A DNA stretch of 26,141 nt from a virus: positions 1 through 26,141 of IMG/VR virus record IMGVR_UViG_3300025107_000012; one strand, given 5' to 3'. Shown in pieces: positions 15,473-24,101 of this stretch (within the stretch, counting starts at the first letter, position 1; each line of letters starts with the position of its first letter). The translations under genes were made by a program, and so were the position numbers. The notes under the pieces are model-generated. The model had not been told where the DNA came from. It made no database searches and was given only the letters and a program-made list of their open reading frames with translations.

Positions 15473-17398
15473 TTATTGTTCACGTCTTATTCTACTTAAC
15501 TCATATAAAAAAGCTTCATATTGTTCGGAATCCATATTTTTTACAACATCTATTATAGTAATAGAAGATTCTGTTTGTTTAGGATTCTTAGTTGTTTGTC
15601 TTACTATCTTATCTGGATTGTTTTCTTTTGTCTTCTTTGTTGCCGGCTTACCTTTAGGTCTTCCAGAAGAGGGTGTACCAACTGGGGCCCCTTGCGAAGG
15701 CTGTGACTTAGCTTGTTGCCAAGGCGATCCTAAAATGCCAAAAATTCCATCTTCTACCAGAGGTATTTCGTTAGTCATGTTCTCTAATTCATTAGCATAG
15801 TCAAAACCTAATGCCTCTAGCGCAGTTTCATAACTTAACATCCTTCTATCAACTAGTTGAGCAAGAGTACTCATATATAGAATAGTATCTTTAAGTATAC
15901 CTTCATCCCATCTAACTTTTGGAAATCTATCAAAACCCATAGCCTCGGCTATAAGCCTGTACTCTTTGTATATCCAGCGAGTAACTTGTCGTCTGGCGTA
16001 ATTAATTTCCTCCATAAGCCCCTTTATTACTAAAGAGGCTTCGGCAGTACTTATATCACCAGTACCGTCTATAAAAGCCCTTGTAATAGCTAAACCACCT
16101 GTAATATCATCATTAACTTGAGCATACTTCTCTTTACCTAAAATACTTGAAATTTCTGGACTAACTATTTTTTCTACCTTCAAAGTGTGATTCCACACAA
16201 CATCAAAAGATTTTGATGGTGTATTAAATAACTGAGCTATCGCTTCAAGTTCTGCCTCTTGTTGCACAGGAAACTCATCAGAACCAATAGTAATTTTTAA
16301 AATATAGTTAGAAATACCATCCAAAGTACTTAAGTCTGCCTCTTTTAATGCTTTTTTATATTCAATACTATCAAATATTCTTAGAGATCTAGGTTTAGCA
16401 TAACGCTCATATGGTTGCTTTCTGTAAAAAATGTTTCCTACTAATCTAGAATCTAGTAATACTTCACCGCCTTTTTCTGAAGCGCTTTTTATATCTGAAG
16501 GTAGAGATTTTAACATTGTTTTTTCTTCCTCAGAAAGATCTTTATTGTCTTTTTTAATTGTAGCTAATAATTCTGGAGGTAGTTTTAATCTAATAGATAA
16601 TTTACTAAACAGCAAACTGCCATCTATAGTAACTAATTCAGGATTTAAAACAGTGTAGGATATAGGTAAATGTCCTTTTGACCATATATTTTTCTTTGCT
16701 GATTGTTCTAATTTAGCAAGCTGTAGCTTATCAAAGTTTTTATCTTTTTTTACTTCTTCTAATAATAAGGCTAATTCTTTTTTAAAAGAGGCCTCTATAT
16801 CTTCTAGTCTACCTTTGGCTTTTACTTGATCTACTTTTTTTGCTTTTTTTCCTGGCGCCGGAGAAACTATTGAAACTCTAGGTTCATATTTAGCTATAGC
16901 CTTGTATGTACTTACATTTCCTGTTTTAAAGAATTCAAGAAATACCCATTCCAACACCTCATCAAAGCCCACATCGAAAGCCCAAGTGTCGTAGAAATTT
17001 TTTATATCATGGTCATCAATATCATGCTCAAAACCTTTAGCAGCCATTGAGGCTAGTAAATTAACAGCACTTCCTAAAATAGGTTCCGTATAGTAGTATT
17101 TATTGGCCTTTTTTATAGCCTCTGTTGGACTCAGATCAAAAGGATCTTTGGCTGATAAATCTAAAACACCCCTACCTACAGAGTCTCTAGTTATAGTAGA
17201 AGCTTTTTCCCTAAATATATGCGGAATAATAGCAGACTCTGGTTTAAGATATGCTAGTGCTTTTGTGTTTTTTTCTGTTGGGTTTAAAAATAAAGTAGAA
17301 GTACCATTAGTCTCATTTATTTCAATATTCCTTATTCCAACGTCAGGATAACGAGCCCTAAGCTCTTCTGTAATCTTATTTGCTGTTTCTTGATCCAC
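15473..17398 (-). CDS. Portal protein
   Basis: The start is GTG at 17398, with GGAGAG about 7 nt upstream. The 641-residue product fits the size and layout of phage portal proteins: a mixed N-terminal region (SPTEAIKKANKYYYTEPI), a central alpha/beta wing and stem part, and the helical crown-side motif LSYETALEALGFDYANELE, which strongly resembles the conserved C-terminal helix of portals. The last 80 residues are a basic, Pro/Lys-rich low-complexity tail followed by a short helix (SEQYEAFLYELSRIRREQ). Twelve copies would form the vertex through which the terminase pumps DNA. It lies between the 110-residue gene and the protease. Confidence 0.87.
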   Translation of the reverse strand: MDQETANKITEELRARYPDVGIRNIEINETNGTSTLFLNPTEKNTKALAYLKPESAIIPHIFREKASTITRDSVGRGVLDLSAKDPFDLSPTEAIKKANKYYYTEPILGSAVNLLASMAAKGFEHDIDDHDIKNFYDTWAFDVGFDEVLEWVFLEFFKTGNVSTYKAIAKYEPRVSIVSPAPGKKAKKVDQVKAKGRLEDIEASFKKELALLLEEVKKDKNFDKLQLAKLEQSAKKNIWSKGHLPISYTVLNPELVTIDGSLLFSKLSIRLKLPPELLATIKKDNKDLSEEEKTMLKSLPSDIKSASEKGGEVLLDSRLVGNIFYRKQPYERYAKPRSLRIFDSIEYKKALKEADLSTLDGISNYILKITIGSDEFPVQQEAELEAIAQLFNTPSKSFDVVWNHTLKVEKIVSPEISSILGKEKYAQVNDDITGGLAITRAFIDGTGDISTAEASLVIKGLMEEINYARRQVTRWIYKEYRLIAEAMGFDRFPKVRWDEGILKDTILYMSTLAQLVDRRMLSYETALEALGFDYANELENMTNEIPLVEDGIFGILGSPWQQAKSQPSQGAPVGTPSSGRPKGKPATKKTKENNPDKIVRQTTKNPKQTESSITIIDVVKNMDSEQYEAFLYELSRIRREQ

Positions 17399-17416
17399 TA
17401 TATCTCTCCACTAAGT

Positions 17417-17749
17417 CTATTTGTAATTAAATCTAGAAGACCGTTCATATACACTTATATCAGAACTAGCCCCAGTAGTACTAACTATATAAAAAGAAGC
17501 GTCCGTAGTGTCTTCCCACTCGCCACCATTACCTGTAATGATATAACCATCGCTAGCCTCGGAACCAGAAGCTGTTACTAGCGATACATCAACGGAACCT
17601 ACGTTCTTAATTTTTATATAATTCCTTCGGCCTAAAGAAGCAGAAGGTACTGGTATAGGAGAGGTACCGCTTACAGTAACTCTACTTATATTTATTTTAT
17701 CTCTGCTGTCCTGTCTACCGTACTTATCGTCCATACTATTAAAGCTCAT
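17417..17749 (-). CDS. Small beta-rich virion protein, function unknown
   Basis: A 110-residue protein with ATG preceded by GGAGACTTCAA. From residue 35 the strands are NYIKIKNVGSVDVSLVTA, GYIITGNGGEWED and SFYIVSTTGASSDISVYE. This pattern matches small single-domain beta proteins often found in phage head and fibre regions. It lies immediately upstream of the portal gene, with 18 nt between them. A minor head or decoration role is inferred from composition and position. An alternative start at an internal Met (residue 6) is possible but has no better ribosome site. Confidence 0.65.
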   Translation of the reverse strand: MSFNSMDDKYGRQDSRDKINISRVTVSGTSPIPVPSASLGRRNYIKIKNVGSVDVSLVTASGSEASDGYIITGNGGEWEDTTDASFYIVSTTGASSDISVYERSSRFNYK

Positions 17750-17769
17750 TTGAAGTCTCCTTTACAAAA

Positions 17770-18732
17770 TTAAAAAGGCACTGATATACCAATGCCATAT
17801 GATTTTTCACTATTTGAATTAATACTAAACGTAGGTCCTACAAATAGATTTTCTACTAGTGGTAAAAAATTACCAACATTATAGCTAAATGGGTACATAC
17901 TTATAAAAAAAATATCTTTTGATCCCCCAGCGGCCATCCCAAAAAATCTCCAATCTATATCACGCTTTGTTCTTCCATAAGAAAATAAACTAACATCTAT
18001 TGCTGGAAATATATCAACTGTGTCAATTATACCAGAAAAACCTATCCTAGGTCCCCATCTAAATTTCTTTTCCTGAAGCTCTCCTTTAGCCCAATTAACT
18101 GTTTTAACATTAATTGGAAATTTTTTACCTTTTGTAGAAGATACAAAATTATTTTCTATCCACATCTCAACATAACGTTCTTGTCCTTTATCACTCTCAG
18201 ACTCAACTATGTTTACTCCTACATCTAACGGAAAGGATTGTGAAGAAAACTTATTATCCTCTGAAGCATTTGGACTAAAAAATACCCTAGCTACTGGAAA
18301 AGACTCACCGTTAGATGCTGAACTTTCTACAATAAAGTCATACAAATCTTTTTTGTTGTCTTTTGGGTCTACATACACAGTACCTACTCTAGGATCCGAA
18401 TTAGTGTGACTTTGCAAACTTCCTACTATCTTAGCAACTTCCAATATTTTTTCATTATTTAGTTTTGCTTGCTTTATGGCAATGCTGTTGTTTTTTTCCA
18501 ACTCTTTTATAAGGCCTTTAAGTTCCTTGTTATTTTCTGACAGATGCACTTTAATTACATTTTCTGCTATATGCTCTATAGTAGTCTCATCATAGCCAGG
18601 TTTATCGTTGTTATTGTTTCTATCAAAATATTTTTGAGTATTTATCCATAAAAACACACATACAAAAATTACAGCACAAGACTTAGTAATGTCCCATAGA
18701 CTTATTTTAAACTTATTATTTTCAAATAACAT
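17770..18732 (-). CDS. Membrane-anchored coiled-coil protein with barrel-like C-terminus
   Basis: A 320-residue protein, ATG preceded by AAAGGGG. It has a short Lys-containing N-terminus, one membrane helix at about residues 17-31 (KSCAVIFVCVFLWIN), and a charged helical stretch at 50-108 that can form a coiled coil. A beta-rich middle follows, then a C-terminal part (225-320) of alternating strands such as RIGFSGIIDTVDIFPAIDVS, ending in YGIGISVPF. A final aromatic residue after an alternating strand is typical of outer-membrane barrels. The layout suggests an envelope-spanning protein, possibly for lysis, next to the holin-like gene. This is inference; a virion protein or ejection component is also possible. 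Confidence 0.65.
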   Translation of the reverse strand: MLFENNKFKISLWDITKSCAVIFVCVFLWINTQKYFDRNNNNDKPGYDETTIEHIAENVIKVHLSENNKELKGLIKELEKNNSIAIKQAKLNNEKILEVAKIVGSLQSHTNSDPRVGTVYVDPKDNKKDLYDFIVESSASNGESFPVARVFFSPNASEDNKFSSQSFPLDVGVNIVESESDKGQERYVEMWIENNFVSSTKGKKFPINVKTVNWAKGELQEKKFRWGPRIGFSGIIDTVDIFPAIDVSLFSYGRTKRDIDWRFFGMAAGGSKDIFFISMYPFSYNVGNFLPLVENLFVGPTFSINSNSEKSYGIGISVPF

Positions 18733-18750
18733 AAAGCACCCCTTTATTAC

Positions 18751-19104
18751 TTACTTGTCTGTATCAAAACTATACATACTATTTACATTACTAATATTAC
18801 GCATAGTAACTGCGCTTCCACAATCCTCTGGATCATTTTTTTCTACCAATGACGTATTCGCTATGATTCTACCTAAAGCTAGAGTAACAAACCCACCAAA
18901 CAGTGCACTTAACCCTACTGAGTCACTTATCCATGGTGCTCCTGTTTTTTCATTTATGTGAAACATTCCATAAATTACAGGTATATATAAAAGTACCATC
19001 CATTGATACTTTACAGAAGCTATGTTTCGTAATAACTTCATAAAAAACAAATCCCAAAAAGGCCATTCTTTTATAGTTAAGTCGCCTTCACCTGTTTCTA
19101 TCAT
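18751..19104 (-). CDS. Two-helix membrane protein, holin-like
   Basis: A 117-residue protein with ATG preceded by AGGAG at about 14 nt. Two hydrophobic segments lie at residues 33-50 (YQWMVLLYIPVIYGMF) and 63-82 (VGLSALFGGFVTLALGRI), with a polar tail of 35 residues. Size, two helices and a charged tail fit class II-type holins, which open the inner membrane at the end of infection, but no signature is decisive. It lies between the large terminase gene and the barrel-like membrane protein, so a lysis cassette is one plausible reading. No endolysin is seen in the window. Confidence 0.6.
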   Translation of the reverse strand: MIETGEGDLTIKEWPFWDLFFMKLLRNIASVKYQWMVLLYIPVIYGMFHINEKTGAPWISDSVGLSALFGGFVTLALGRIIANTSLVEKNDPEDCGSAVTMRNISNVNSMYSFDTDK

Positions 19105-19156
19105 AATAATTAATATAACTCCTAATATTTATAGTTCTATTTTATAAGAGGTTACT

Positions 19157-22100
19157 TTATTTCTTTTTACTTAAAATAGCCATACTTAATCCCTTCTTAG
19201 TGGAACTATGACTAGCGCCTGTTTTATCTAAAACTGTCCAGGAACTTCCTGGGTGATGTGACCTAACCATACCACTAACATTATGAAGTACAGGATCAGT
19301 ATCCCCCTCTATCTCCTTTTCTACTAAACGTATACCGTATCCAGCCAAAATCAAAGCAGAATATAAGTCCTTGTTTTGTCCTTTTTTAGGAGTATCAAAA
19401 TGCATAGCCCCACCAGAAGTTGGTGTAACTATAATATTAAGCATTTGTTTTTTTAAATCTTCTACAGTCTCATATCTAATAGCCTCCATATCTATAGTAG
19501 ATACTGGGGGTTGTGGGAACAATAATTTCTTATCCTCCAACAAAGACAATGTAGCAAAATTAGCATCGGTTATCCAGGATGTATTAAAATTAACCATCTC
19601 AAGAATATGTCTACCCTGCATATTTCTATGTTCATCGTTAGTTCTGTCTATAATAGGTGTCTTTCCACCATAACCTTCTTCCAATAAATCCATTACAGCC
19701 TTTCCGCCGCCGCCTTTATCCATAAACAACCTTATAACTCTATAGTTATCACAAACATCCTGGATGGCGGATGTTAGTTCTTGGGTAGTATGTTTTTTAA
19801 GTTCAATTACATTTACTATTCTATTGACAGTTCCTATTTTAACTATAACTACACCACAACTGGCACTACCTGCTTGGTTTGGGTCAACTCCAACAATGTA
19901 TTGACCTTCCCTATCACCCGCCAGCTCTATATAAAAATTGGAACCCAAAGTACATGATTCTAACAAAGATGCTTTGAAAAAACCATCAGAATCTGAAACC
20001 ATAGCAGCCTCGTATTCCATACGAAACTCATGATTAGACATAACTCTTTTAGCTTCTTCAATATTATTTTTATCTAAAAACCCTTCTGGCAATAATGTAT
20101 ATGGTATTTGGTGAACAACAAAAGGACACTTAGAACTCAATAGATCACATTCTTCCATCTTTTTCCAATAAGCTCGCATCCTATTATACATATGATTGAA
20201 CTTATAATATCCTGAAGAGGTCATTATCATTTTATTCACCAATTCATCTTCAAAATCACTATCAATTGCTAAGCCTGCCTCAAGCAAAAGTTTTTTTCTT
20301 TCTAAAGCACGTACTTGTTCCATAGGATCCTGTTTGGTGGCACCCATAGGGCGTAAAACCATATCAACTATTTTGTTGGGAACCTGTGCTAGTTCATCTA
20401 CACATACCAAGTAAAAACGAGAACCACGTATTTTTGAACCATCATTACCTATTGGTAGTGCCTCTATAAAAGAGCCATTTTTACCACCAACAGCTTTAAA
20501 TTTTAAATTATGCGTATCTGCTCCGTGTGTAGGAGGACCAACACACGCTTCTCTAAATATAGATGATTTTGAGTATAGTTTTTCAATCTCACTAAACATC
20601 ATTTTTGCTTGTCTAAAAGACGGGGCTATTAACCCAACTCTGTAACCTGGGTATAATAAACAACTTAGAGCAGATAACAAACCTTGTAAATATGTATTGT
20701 GGTTTATAAAACCATTTGCAAAGTAATTAGGCTCTATGCTACATACCTCATCCATCTCAAAATCATAACAATCACCCTTCCAATCATCTACATACACTAC
20801 TGTATCAAAAAAATAGTTAGTTTTTAGAATATCTAAAAGTAGATTAAACTTGTCAATAAAATAACTATTTATTGTATAAGTACTTGAAGATATAATTTTT
20901 ATAATATCATGAATAAAGATACTAAGTGTAGAATAAGTTACTTCTTTTTTATTGCTTTTTTTAAATAATAAAAATTTTCCTGGAAAATTGTTACAATTCT
21001 TATTATTAAGTAATAGTAATATCTGTCTTAAATCCCAACAAATATCTTTTATATAAGGAATAGTATCTTTATTAACATTTAACTTCTTAGACTCAAAATA
21101 TTCATTTAGTATTTTTTGTTTTCTAGTTAACCTAAAACCAATTAACTCTTTAAACTTGAAAGCGTCTTCTGAAAACATATCAAGTAAGTAAGCTTTTCCA
21201 AAATTAGATTTGGTTTTTTTCTTCCTTAATCTGGCCACTATTCCAAAATTAAGAAGCATCAATTGTATCTCTATTAAAAGTTTTTTAGACACAGAACAAC
21301 ATGACACTCCGCCAGACCTTTTATCAACAGTACCATCAGTATCAAAATATCCCTGTAAAAAAGCTACTTGTGATTGTCTAGTAGAAGTTCTAATTGAATA
21401 TGGTACTGATTTATTATAAGATAAAACCCTAGCTATACCGTACTTATCAAAAAACCATGAAAAATTATTATTACTAAAACCTATTCTTAGAGTACAATCA
21501 CCACTTTCGTACGATACACTGTATGGTATATTATTACGTATACAGTATTGAGAGGAAAAGGATAATATTTGTTCATCCTCAGATGTCAAAGAAAAACTGT
21601 TTTTGTTTATACAACCGTCTCCTATCAATAAACCTATTAAATAAGCGTCATCTAAAGAAACTAAAGTATAACCAAAAGAGTTGTTCCCCCTCTGTAAGCA
21701 CACTTTATCGCCTGGAATAAAATCTTCTAGTTTTTTATATATAAATTCACCATCTTTATTTAAAGTAAGTAGTGGATGGTGATTACTGCCTTTACTAATA
21801 AATCCATTATTAGTTTTTAGTTGCTTACCTTCTATACCCTTTTCTAGACACAATCTTTTTGTACCCTTAAACCCATTTGAAGTATGTATATTAATATTCC
21901 AATCTATAACTTCTTCTTCACCGTCACGTAAATATGATGGTATAGGCGGTAAAATTTCATTTAAATAAACCAACCCTTTGTTTTTTTCATTAATAATACT
22001 TGATGTACAAACGCTTTTACCGAAACCTCTACCACATACAGCAATAACATAATCCTTAAACCACATGTCCTCAAAAACTACTCTTTGTATTGGAGCTAAA

Positions 22101-22213
22101 TCTACTCCTAATAGATCGTACACTGCCACGCATGGATTCTGTCTATAAAAAGCTATTAACTGAGCACCTTGGCCCATAATAACATCTATTTTTTTATCTC
22201 TATCAATAATCAT
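19157..22213 (-). CDS. Terminase large subunit precursor containing an intein
   Basis: A 1018-residue precursor; removal of residues 69-506 leaves about 580 residues, normal for a phage large terminase. The ATPase part has Walker A GRGFGKS (61-67), Walker B FYLVCVDELAQ (D606, E607) and the coupling motif TSSG (665-668). The RNase H-like nuclease part has D777 (YIVGVDPN), D832 (IRLFMD) and D949 (NKDLYSALILAG) as the metal-binding acids. The enzyme cuts concatemeric DNA and pumps it through the portal. The ATG overlaps the end of the small-terminase candidate by 11 nt. The intein splits the P-loop region two residues after the Walker serine, so the precursor should lack ATPase activity until splicing. 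Confidence 0.95.
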   Translation of the reverse strand: MIIDRDKKIDVIMGQGAQLIAFYRQNPCVAVYDLLGVDLAPIQRVVFEDMWFKDYVIAVCGRGFGKSVCTSSIINEKNKGLVYLNEILPPIPSYLRDGEEEVIDWNINIHTSNGFKGTKRLCLEKGIEGKQLKTNNGFISKGSNHHPLLTLNKDGEFIYKKLEDFIPGDKVCLQRGNNSFGYTLVSLDDAYLIGLLIGDGCINKNSFSLTSEDEQILSFSSQYCIRNNIPYSVSYESGDCTLRIGFSNNNFSWFFDKYGIARVLSYNKSVPYSIRTSTRQSQVAFLQGYFDTDGTVDKRSGGVSCCSVSKKLLIEIQLMLLNFGIVARLRKKKTKSNFGKAYLLDMFSEDAFKFKELIGFRLTRKQKILNEYFESKKLNVNKDTIPYIKDICWDLRQILLLLNNKNCNNFPGKFLLFKKSNKKEVTYSTLSIFIHDIIKIISSSTYTINSYFIDKFNLLLDILKTNYFFDTVVYVDDWKGDCYDFEMDEVCSIEPNYFANGFINHNTYLQGLLSALSCLLYPGYRVGLIAPSFRQAKMMFSEIEKLYSKSSIFREACVGPPTHGADTHNLKFKAVGGKNGSFIEALPIGNDGSKIRGSRFYLVCVDELAQVPNKIVDMVLRPMGATKQDPMEQVRALERKKLLLEAGLAIDSDFEDELVNKMIMTSSGYYKFNHMYNRMRAYWKKMEECDLLSSKCPFVVHQIPYTLLPEGFLDKNNIEEAKRVMSNHEFRMEYEAAMVSDSDGFFKASLLESCTLGSNFYIELAGDREGQYIVGVDPNQAGSASCGVVIVKIGTVNRIVNVIELKKHTTQELTSAIQDVCDNYRVIRLFMDKGGGGKAVMDLLEEGYGGKTPIIDRTNDEHRNMQGRHILEMVNFNTSWITDANFATLSLLEDKKLLFPQPPVSTIDMEAIRYETVEDLKKQMLNIIVTPTSGGAMHFDTPKKGQNKDLYSALILAGYGIRLVEKEIEGDTDPVLHNVSGMVRSHHPGSSWTVLDKTGASHSSTKKGLSMAILSKKK
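20696..22009 (-). mobile_element. Intein with LAGLIDADG homing endonuclease in terminase Walker A
   Basis: It covers residues 69-506 (438 residues) of the terminase precursor. Splicing features are present: C69 as first residue, a block-B-like S143-x-x-H146-P, a block-F-like CYDFEMDE, and the end ANGFINHN with penultimate H505, N506 and T507 as the first residue of the C-extein. The joined extein reads GRGFGKSV-TYLQG, a normal P-loop. Two LAGLIDADG helices, LIGLLIGDG (D199) and FLQGYFDTDG (D291/D293), indicate an intact homing endonuclease. This element is visibly more AT-rich than the flanking terminase sequence, suggesting later arrival. Confidence 0.93.
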
Positions 22214-22745
22214 CGTTATTTGCTTCTGCCTTTTTTATATCATCTACATCATACCTATTTCCTGGAGTTTTAGTTAGTTGTTCAAGTGCGATACCCTGTT
22301 CTAGTTTTAATTTTCTAGCTCTATCTTCCATTGCATGTTTTTTAATATTGTCAAAAGCTACAGCTAGGTCTACAATAGATAAACCTTTAAATTCATTAGG
22401 ATCCAGCCTATCTCTTCTCCGTAAAGATAAACTTTCTTTTATTTTTTCTGTTTGTTTTCTTAGTTTTTCTATTGAAGTTGATATATCTATTTGTCTATCT
22501 GGTTTATCTTTACTTGTTTTTAGTAATCTTATTTCCAACACTCTGTTCATTGAAAGGGATATTATATCATCTAGGTCTGCTGAAGATAAATCATCTTCAT
22601 CAAAATCCTTAATATAAATATCAACCAACGTATTATAAATATCTAATTCCTCTTCATTAAATAGATCTTTTGCCGGAAAAATTTCTTTTAATAGCTTTTT
22701 TGCTGAAGGAGGGCTTTTCGGCCTTCCTGATCCAGAACCACCCAT
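22203..22745 (-). CDS. Terminase small subunit candidate
   Basis: A 180-residue protein with ATG preceded by AGGAGA. The N-terminus MGGSGSGRPKSPPSAKK is typical of many phage small terminases. It is followed by acidic helical sequence (NEEELDIYNTLVDIY) and a charged coiled-coil-like region (IEKLRKQTEKIKESL). Small terminases recognise phage DNA and stimulate the large subunit. The 11-nt overlap with the large terminase gene strongly supports this role. I did not see an unmistakable helix-turn-helix, so the call depends on N-terminus, size and position. Confidence 0.72.
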   Translation of the reverse strand: MGGSGSGRPKSPPSAKKLLKEIFPAKDLFNEEELDIYNTLVDIYIKDFDEDDLSSADLDDIISLSMNRVLEIRLLKTSKDKPDRQIDISTSIEKLRKQTEKIKESLSLRRRDRLDPNEFKGLSIVDLAVAFDNIKKHAMEDRARKLKLEQGIALEQLTKTPGNRYDVDDIKKAEANNDDY

Positions 22746-22758
22746 ATTGATTGGTCTC

Positions 22759-23169
22759 CTAAAATAGTTTACCTACAATTATATTATTTAATATACAATA
22801 CTCTTTAAGTTCTAAAATAAATTCAGGAGTAAGTTCGTGACTAAATAGTTCTATGTTCTGACCATAATCAATTTCTATTTTTCTTATATTACTCATGGCC
22901 CGTTCAGTCTTTACATCATCACATTCATCTATAGCATCACTAGTAGAATTTAACCACTTACAAAGACTATCATCCGTTACCCTACAATACTTATCTATAA
23001 TCTCTTTAGAAACAGGATGTTGTCTTCTAAAGTATAATATCAATGTCCTGGATATTTTATCTTTAGTTTCCTGTTTATGTTTTTGTCCTATTTTTGAATC
23101 ACTAATAGCTTTCTTACTAGCATCACTCAATTTGAAACCTAAAGGTCTACCCCTTCGCCTAATCCTCAT
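22759..23169 (-). CDS. Small protein with a NUMOD3-like DNA-binding motif
   Basis: The start is placed at ATG 23169, which has TGGAGGA 5 nt upstream; an in-frame start 21 nt earlier lacks this. The 136-residue product begins MRIRRRGRPLGFKL. Residues 14-41 (LSDASKKAISDSKIGQKHK plus ETKDKIS) match the repeated pattern of the NUMOD3 motif, which binds DNA in GIY-YIG and HNH homing endonucleases. No nuclease domain follows. The C-terminal half (DECDDVKTERAMSN, then IELFSHELTPEFILELKE) is unrecognised. It overlaps the zinc-ribbon gene by 11 nt and is just upstream of the small-terminase candidate. It could be a remnant of a homing endonuclease or a domesticated DNA-binding protein. Confidence 0.65.
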   Translation of the reverse strand: MRIRRRGRPLGFKLSDASKKAISDSKIGQKHKQETKDKISRTLILYFRRQHPVSKEIIDKYCRVTDDSLCKWLNSTSDAIDECDDVKTERAMSNIRKIEIDYGQNIELFSHELTPEFILELKEYCILNNIIVGKLF

Positions 23170-23491
23170 TAAGTTCCTCCACTGCAGCATACTGATTACA
23201 TTGTGAACAAATCACCCCTACCGTATTAACACTTACATATTTTACACTACCACAACTTTGGCATCTGGCTACTTTTTGTCTAGTGGCTTTTTTTGGTTTA
23301 GAAAAAGAAAAAGGCAGATTTTTATTATCATCCACCAGTTTACTTTCTTTATGAATATGCTCTCTGTGTTTTTTTAAACCAATAGTTGGCTCGTACCGTC
23401 TTCCTTTCTCTCCTGGAGATAATTCACGACCTCCATCCATTACTGAGTTTTTTACATATTTAGAAATAGCCTTAATAGCTTCATTGTTCAT
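23159..23491 (-). CDS. Small zinc-ribbon protein
   Basis: A 110-residue protein, ATG after a GGGG ribosome site. The N-terminal 70 residues are basic and polar. A zinc ribbon follows with C77, C80, C95 and C98 (CQSCGS and CSQC), and the tail is acidic (AAVEELNED). Such ribbons bind nucleic acid or protein, for example in transcription or late-gene control factors. The specific role is unknown. It overlaps the NUMOD3-like gene by 11 nt, so the two are probably translated together. Confidence 0.7.
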   Translation of the reverse strand: MNNEAIKAISKYVKNSVMDGGRELSPGEKGRRYEPTIGLKKHREHIHKESKLVDDNKNLPFSFSKPKKATRQKVARCQSCGSVKYVSVNTVGVICSQCNQYAAVEELNED

Positions 23492-23512
23492 ATATAAACC
23501 CCAATATTTATT

Positions 23513-24082
23513 TTATCTTTTATAATTAACTTCAATAAAACGCTTACTAGCAATATAATCTGAGAGATATAGACATAATTCCTCAGGCGTATATTCACTT
23601 AATGGTTTTTTCCACTCACCTGACCCCCATAAACCATAATGATAACCGCAACAGTTATGAACAACGGTATATTGCTCATCAGTAAGTATACCAGTATCTT
23701 GTTGAATCATTGCTACATGCTTAGCGGCTAAATCTGGATGGTTTTTAACAGTATGCCCAGTTTTAATTTTTCCTTGTTTTAAACCGTCATGTAAAAGAGC
23801 AGATAACAACAATAAATCCCTAGATTCCTCAATACCCATAGCCCTACATAAATCATAAACAACAGTGAATACCTTCTTAGTGTGTTTTAAATTTCCATCA
23901 GAGGTCAAATCTGAAACCGGATGGTACTTCCCACTAGAAGAGGAAGCACAATCATTAAAAAAATATGAGGGAAGTGTTACTATAGCCAGTCTAGCAAATT
24001 CCCTAACACTTTTATCAAAAATTAAACCTAACTCATCTTTAAATAACTCTATTTTCTCTTCTGCAGTTAATTCCTTTGCCAT
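23513..24082 (-). CDS. HD-domain phosphohydrolase
   Basis: The start is placed at ATG 24082 with AAAGGGGA 5 nt upstream; a longer frame beginning 45 nt earlier overlaps the previous gene and has no ribosome site. The 189-residue protein has the HD metal set: H67 (NLKHTKK), H98-D99 (ALLHDG), H115 (NHPDLA) and D175 (YLSDYIASK). Phage proteins of this type are thought to hydrolyse nucleotides or nucleotide-like signals; DatZ of 2-aminoadenine phages is an HD enzyme of similar size. Substrate cannot be read from sequence. It lies three genes after a MazZ-like pyrophosphohydrolase, so a shared role in nucleotide-pool control is plausible. Confidence 0.8.
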   Translation of the reverse strand: MAKELTAEEKIELFKDELGLIFDKSVREFARLAIVTLPSYFFNDCASSSSGKYHPVSDLTSDGNLKHTKKVFTVVYDLCRAMGIEESRDLLLLSALLHDGLKQGKIKTGHTVKNHPDLAAKHVAMIQQDTGILTDEQYTVVHNCCGYHYGLWGSGEWKKPLSEYTPEELCLYLSDYIASKRFIEVNYKR

Positions 24083-24101
24083 ACAAATCCCCTTTAACTC
24101 A

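Noticed and set aside
13728-19133. T4-like late promoter octamer TATAAATA at 13728-13735 and 19126-19133 (minus strand), about 20 nt before two start codons
   Set aside because: Related variants occur before other genes, but in sequence this AT-rich the octamer is expected several times by chance, and most late genes lack an exact copy. Without RNA 5' ends it cannot be supported.
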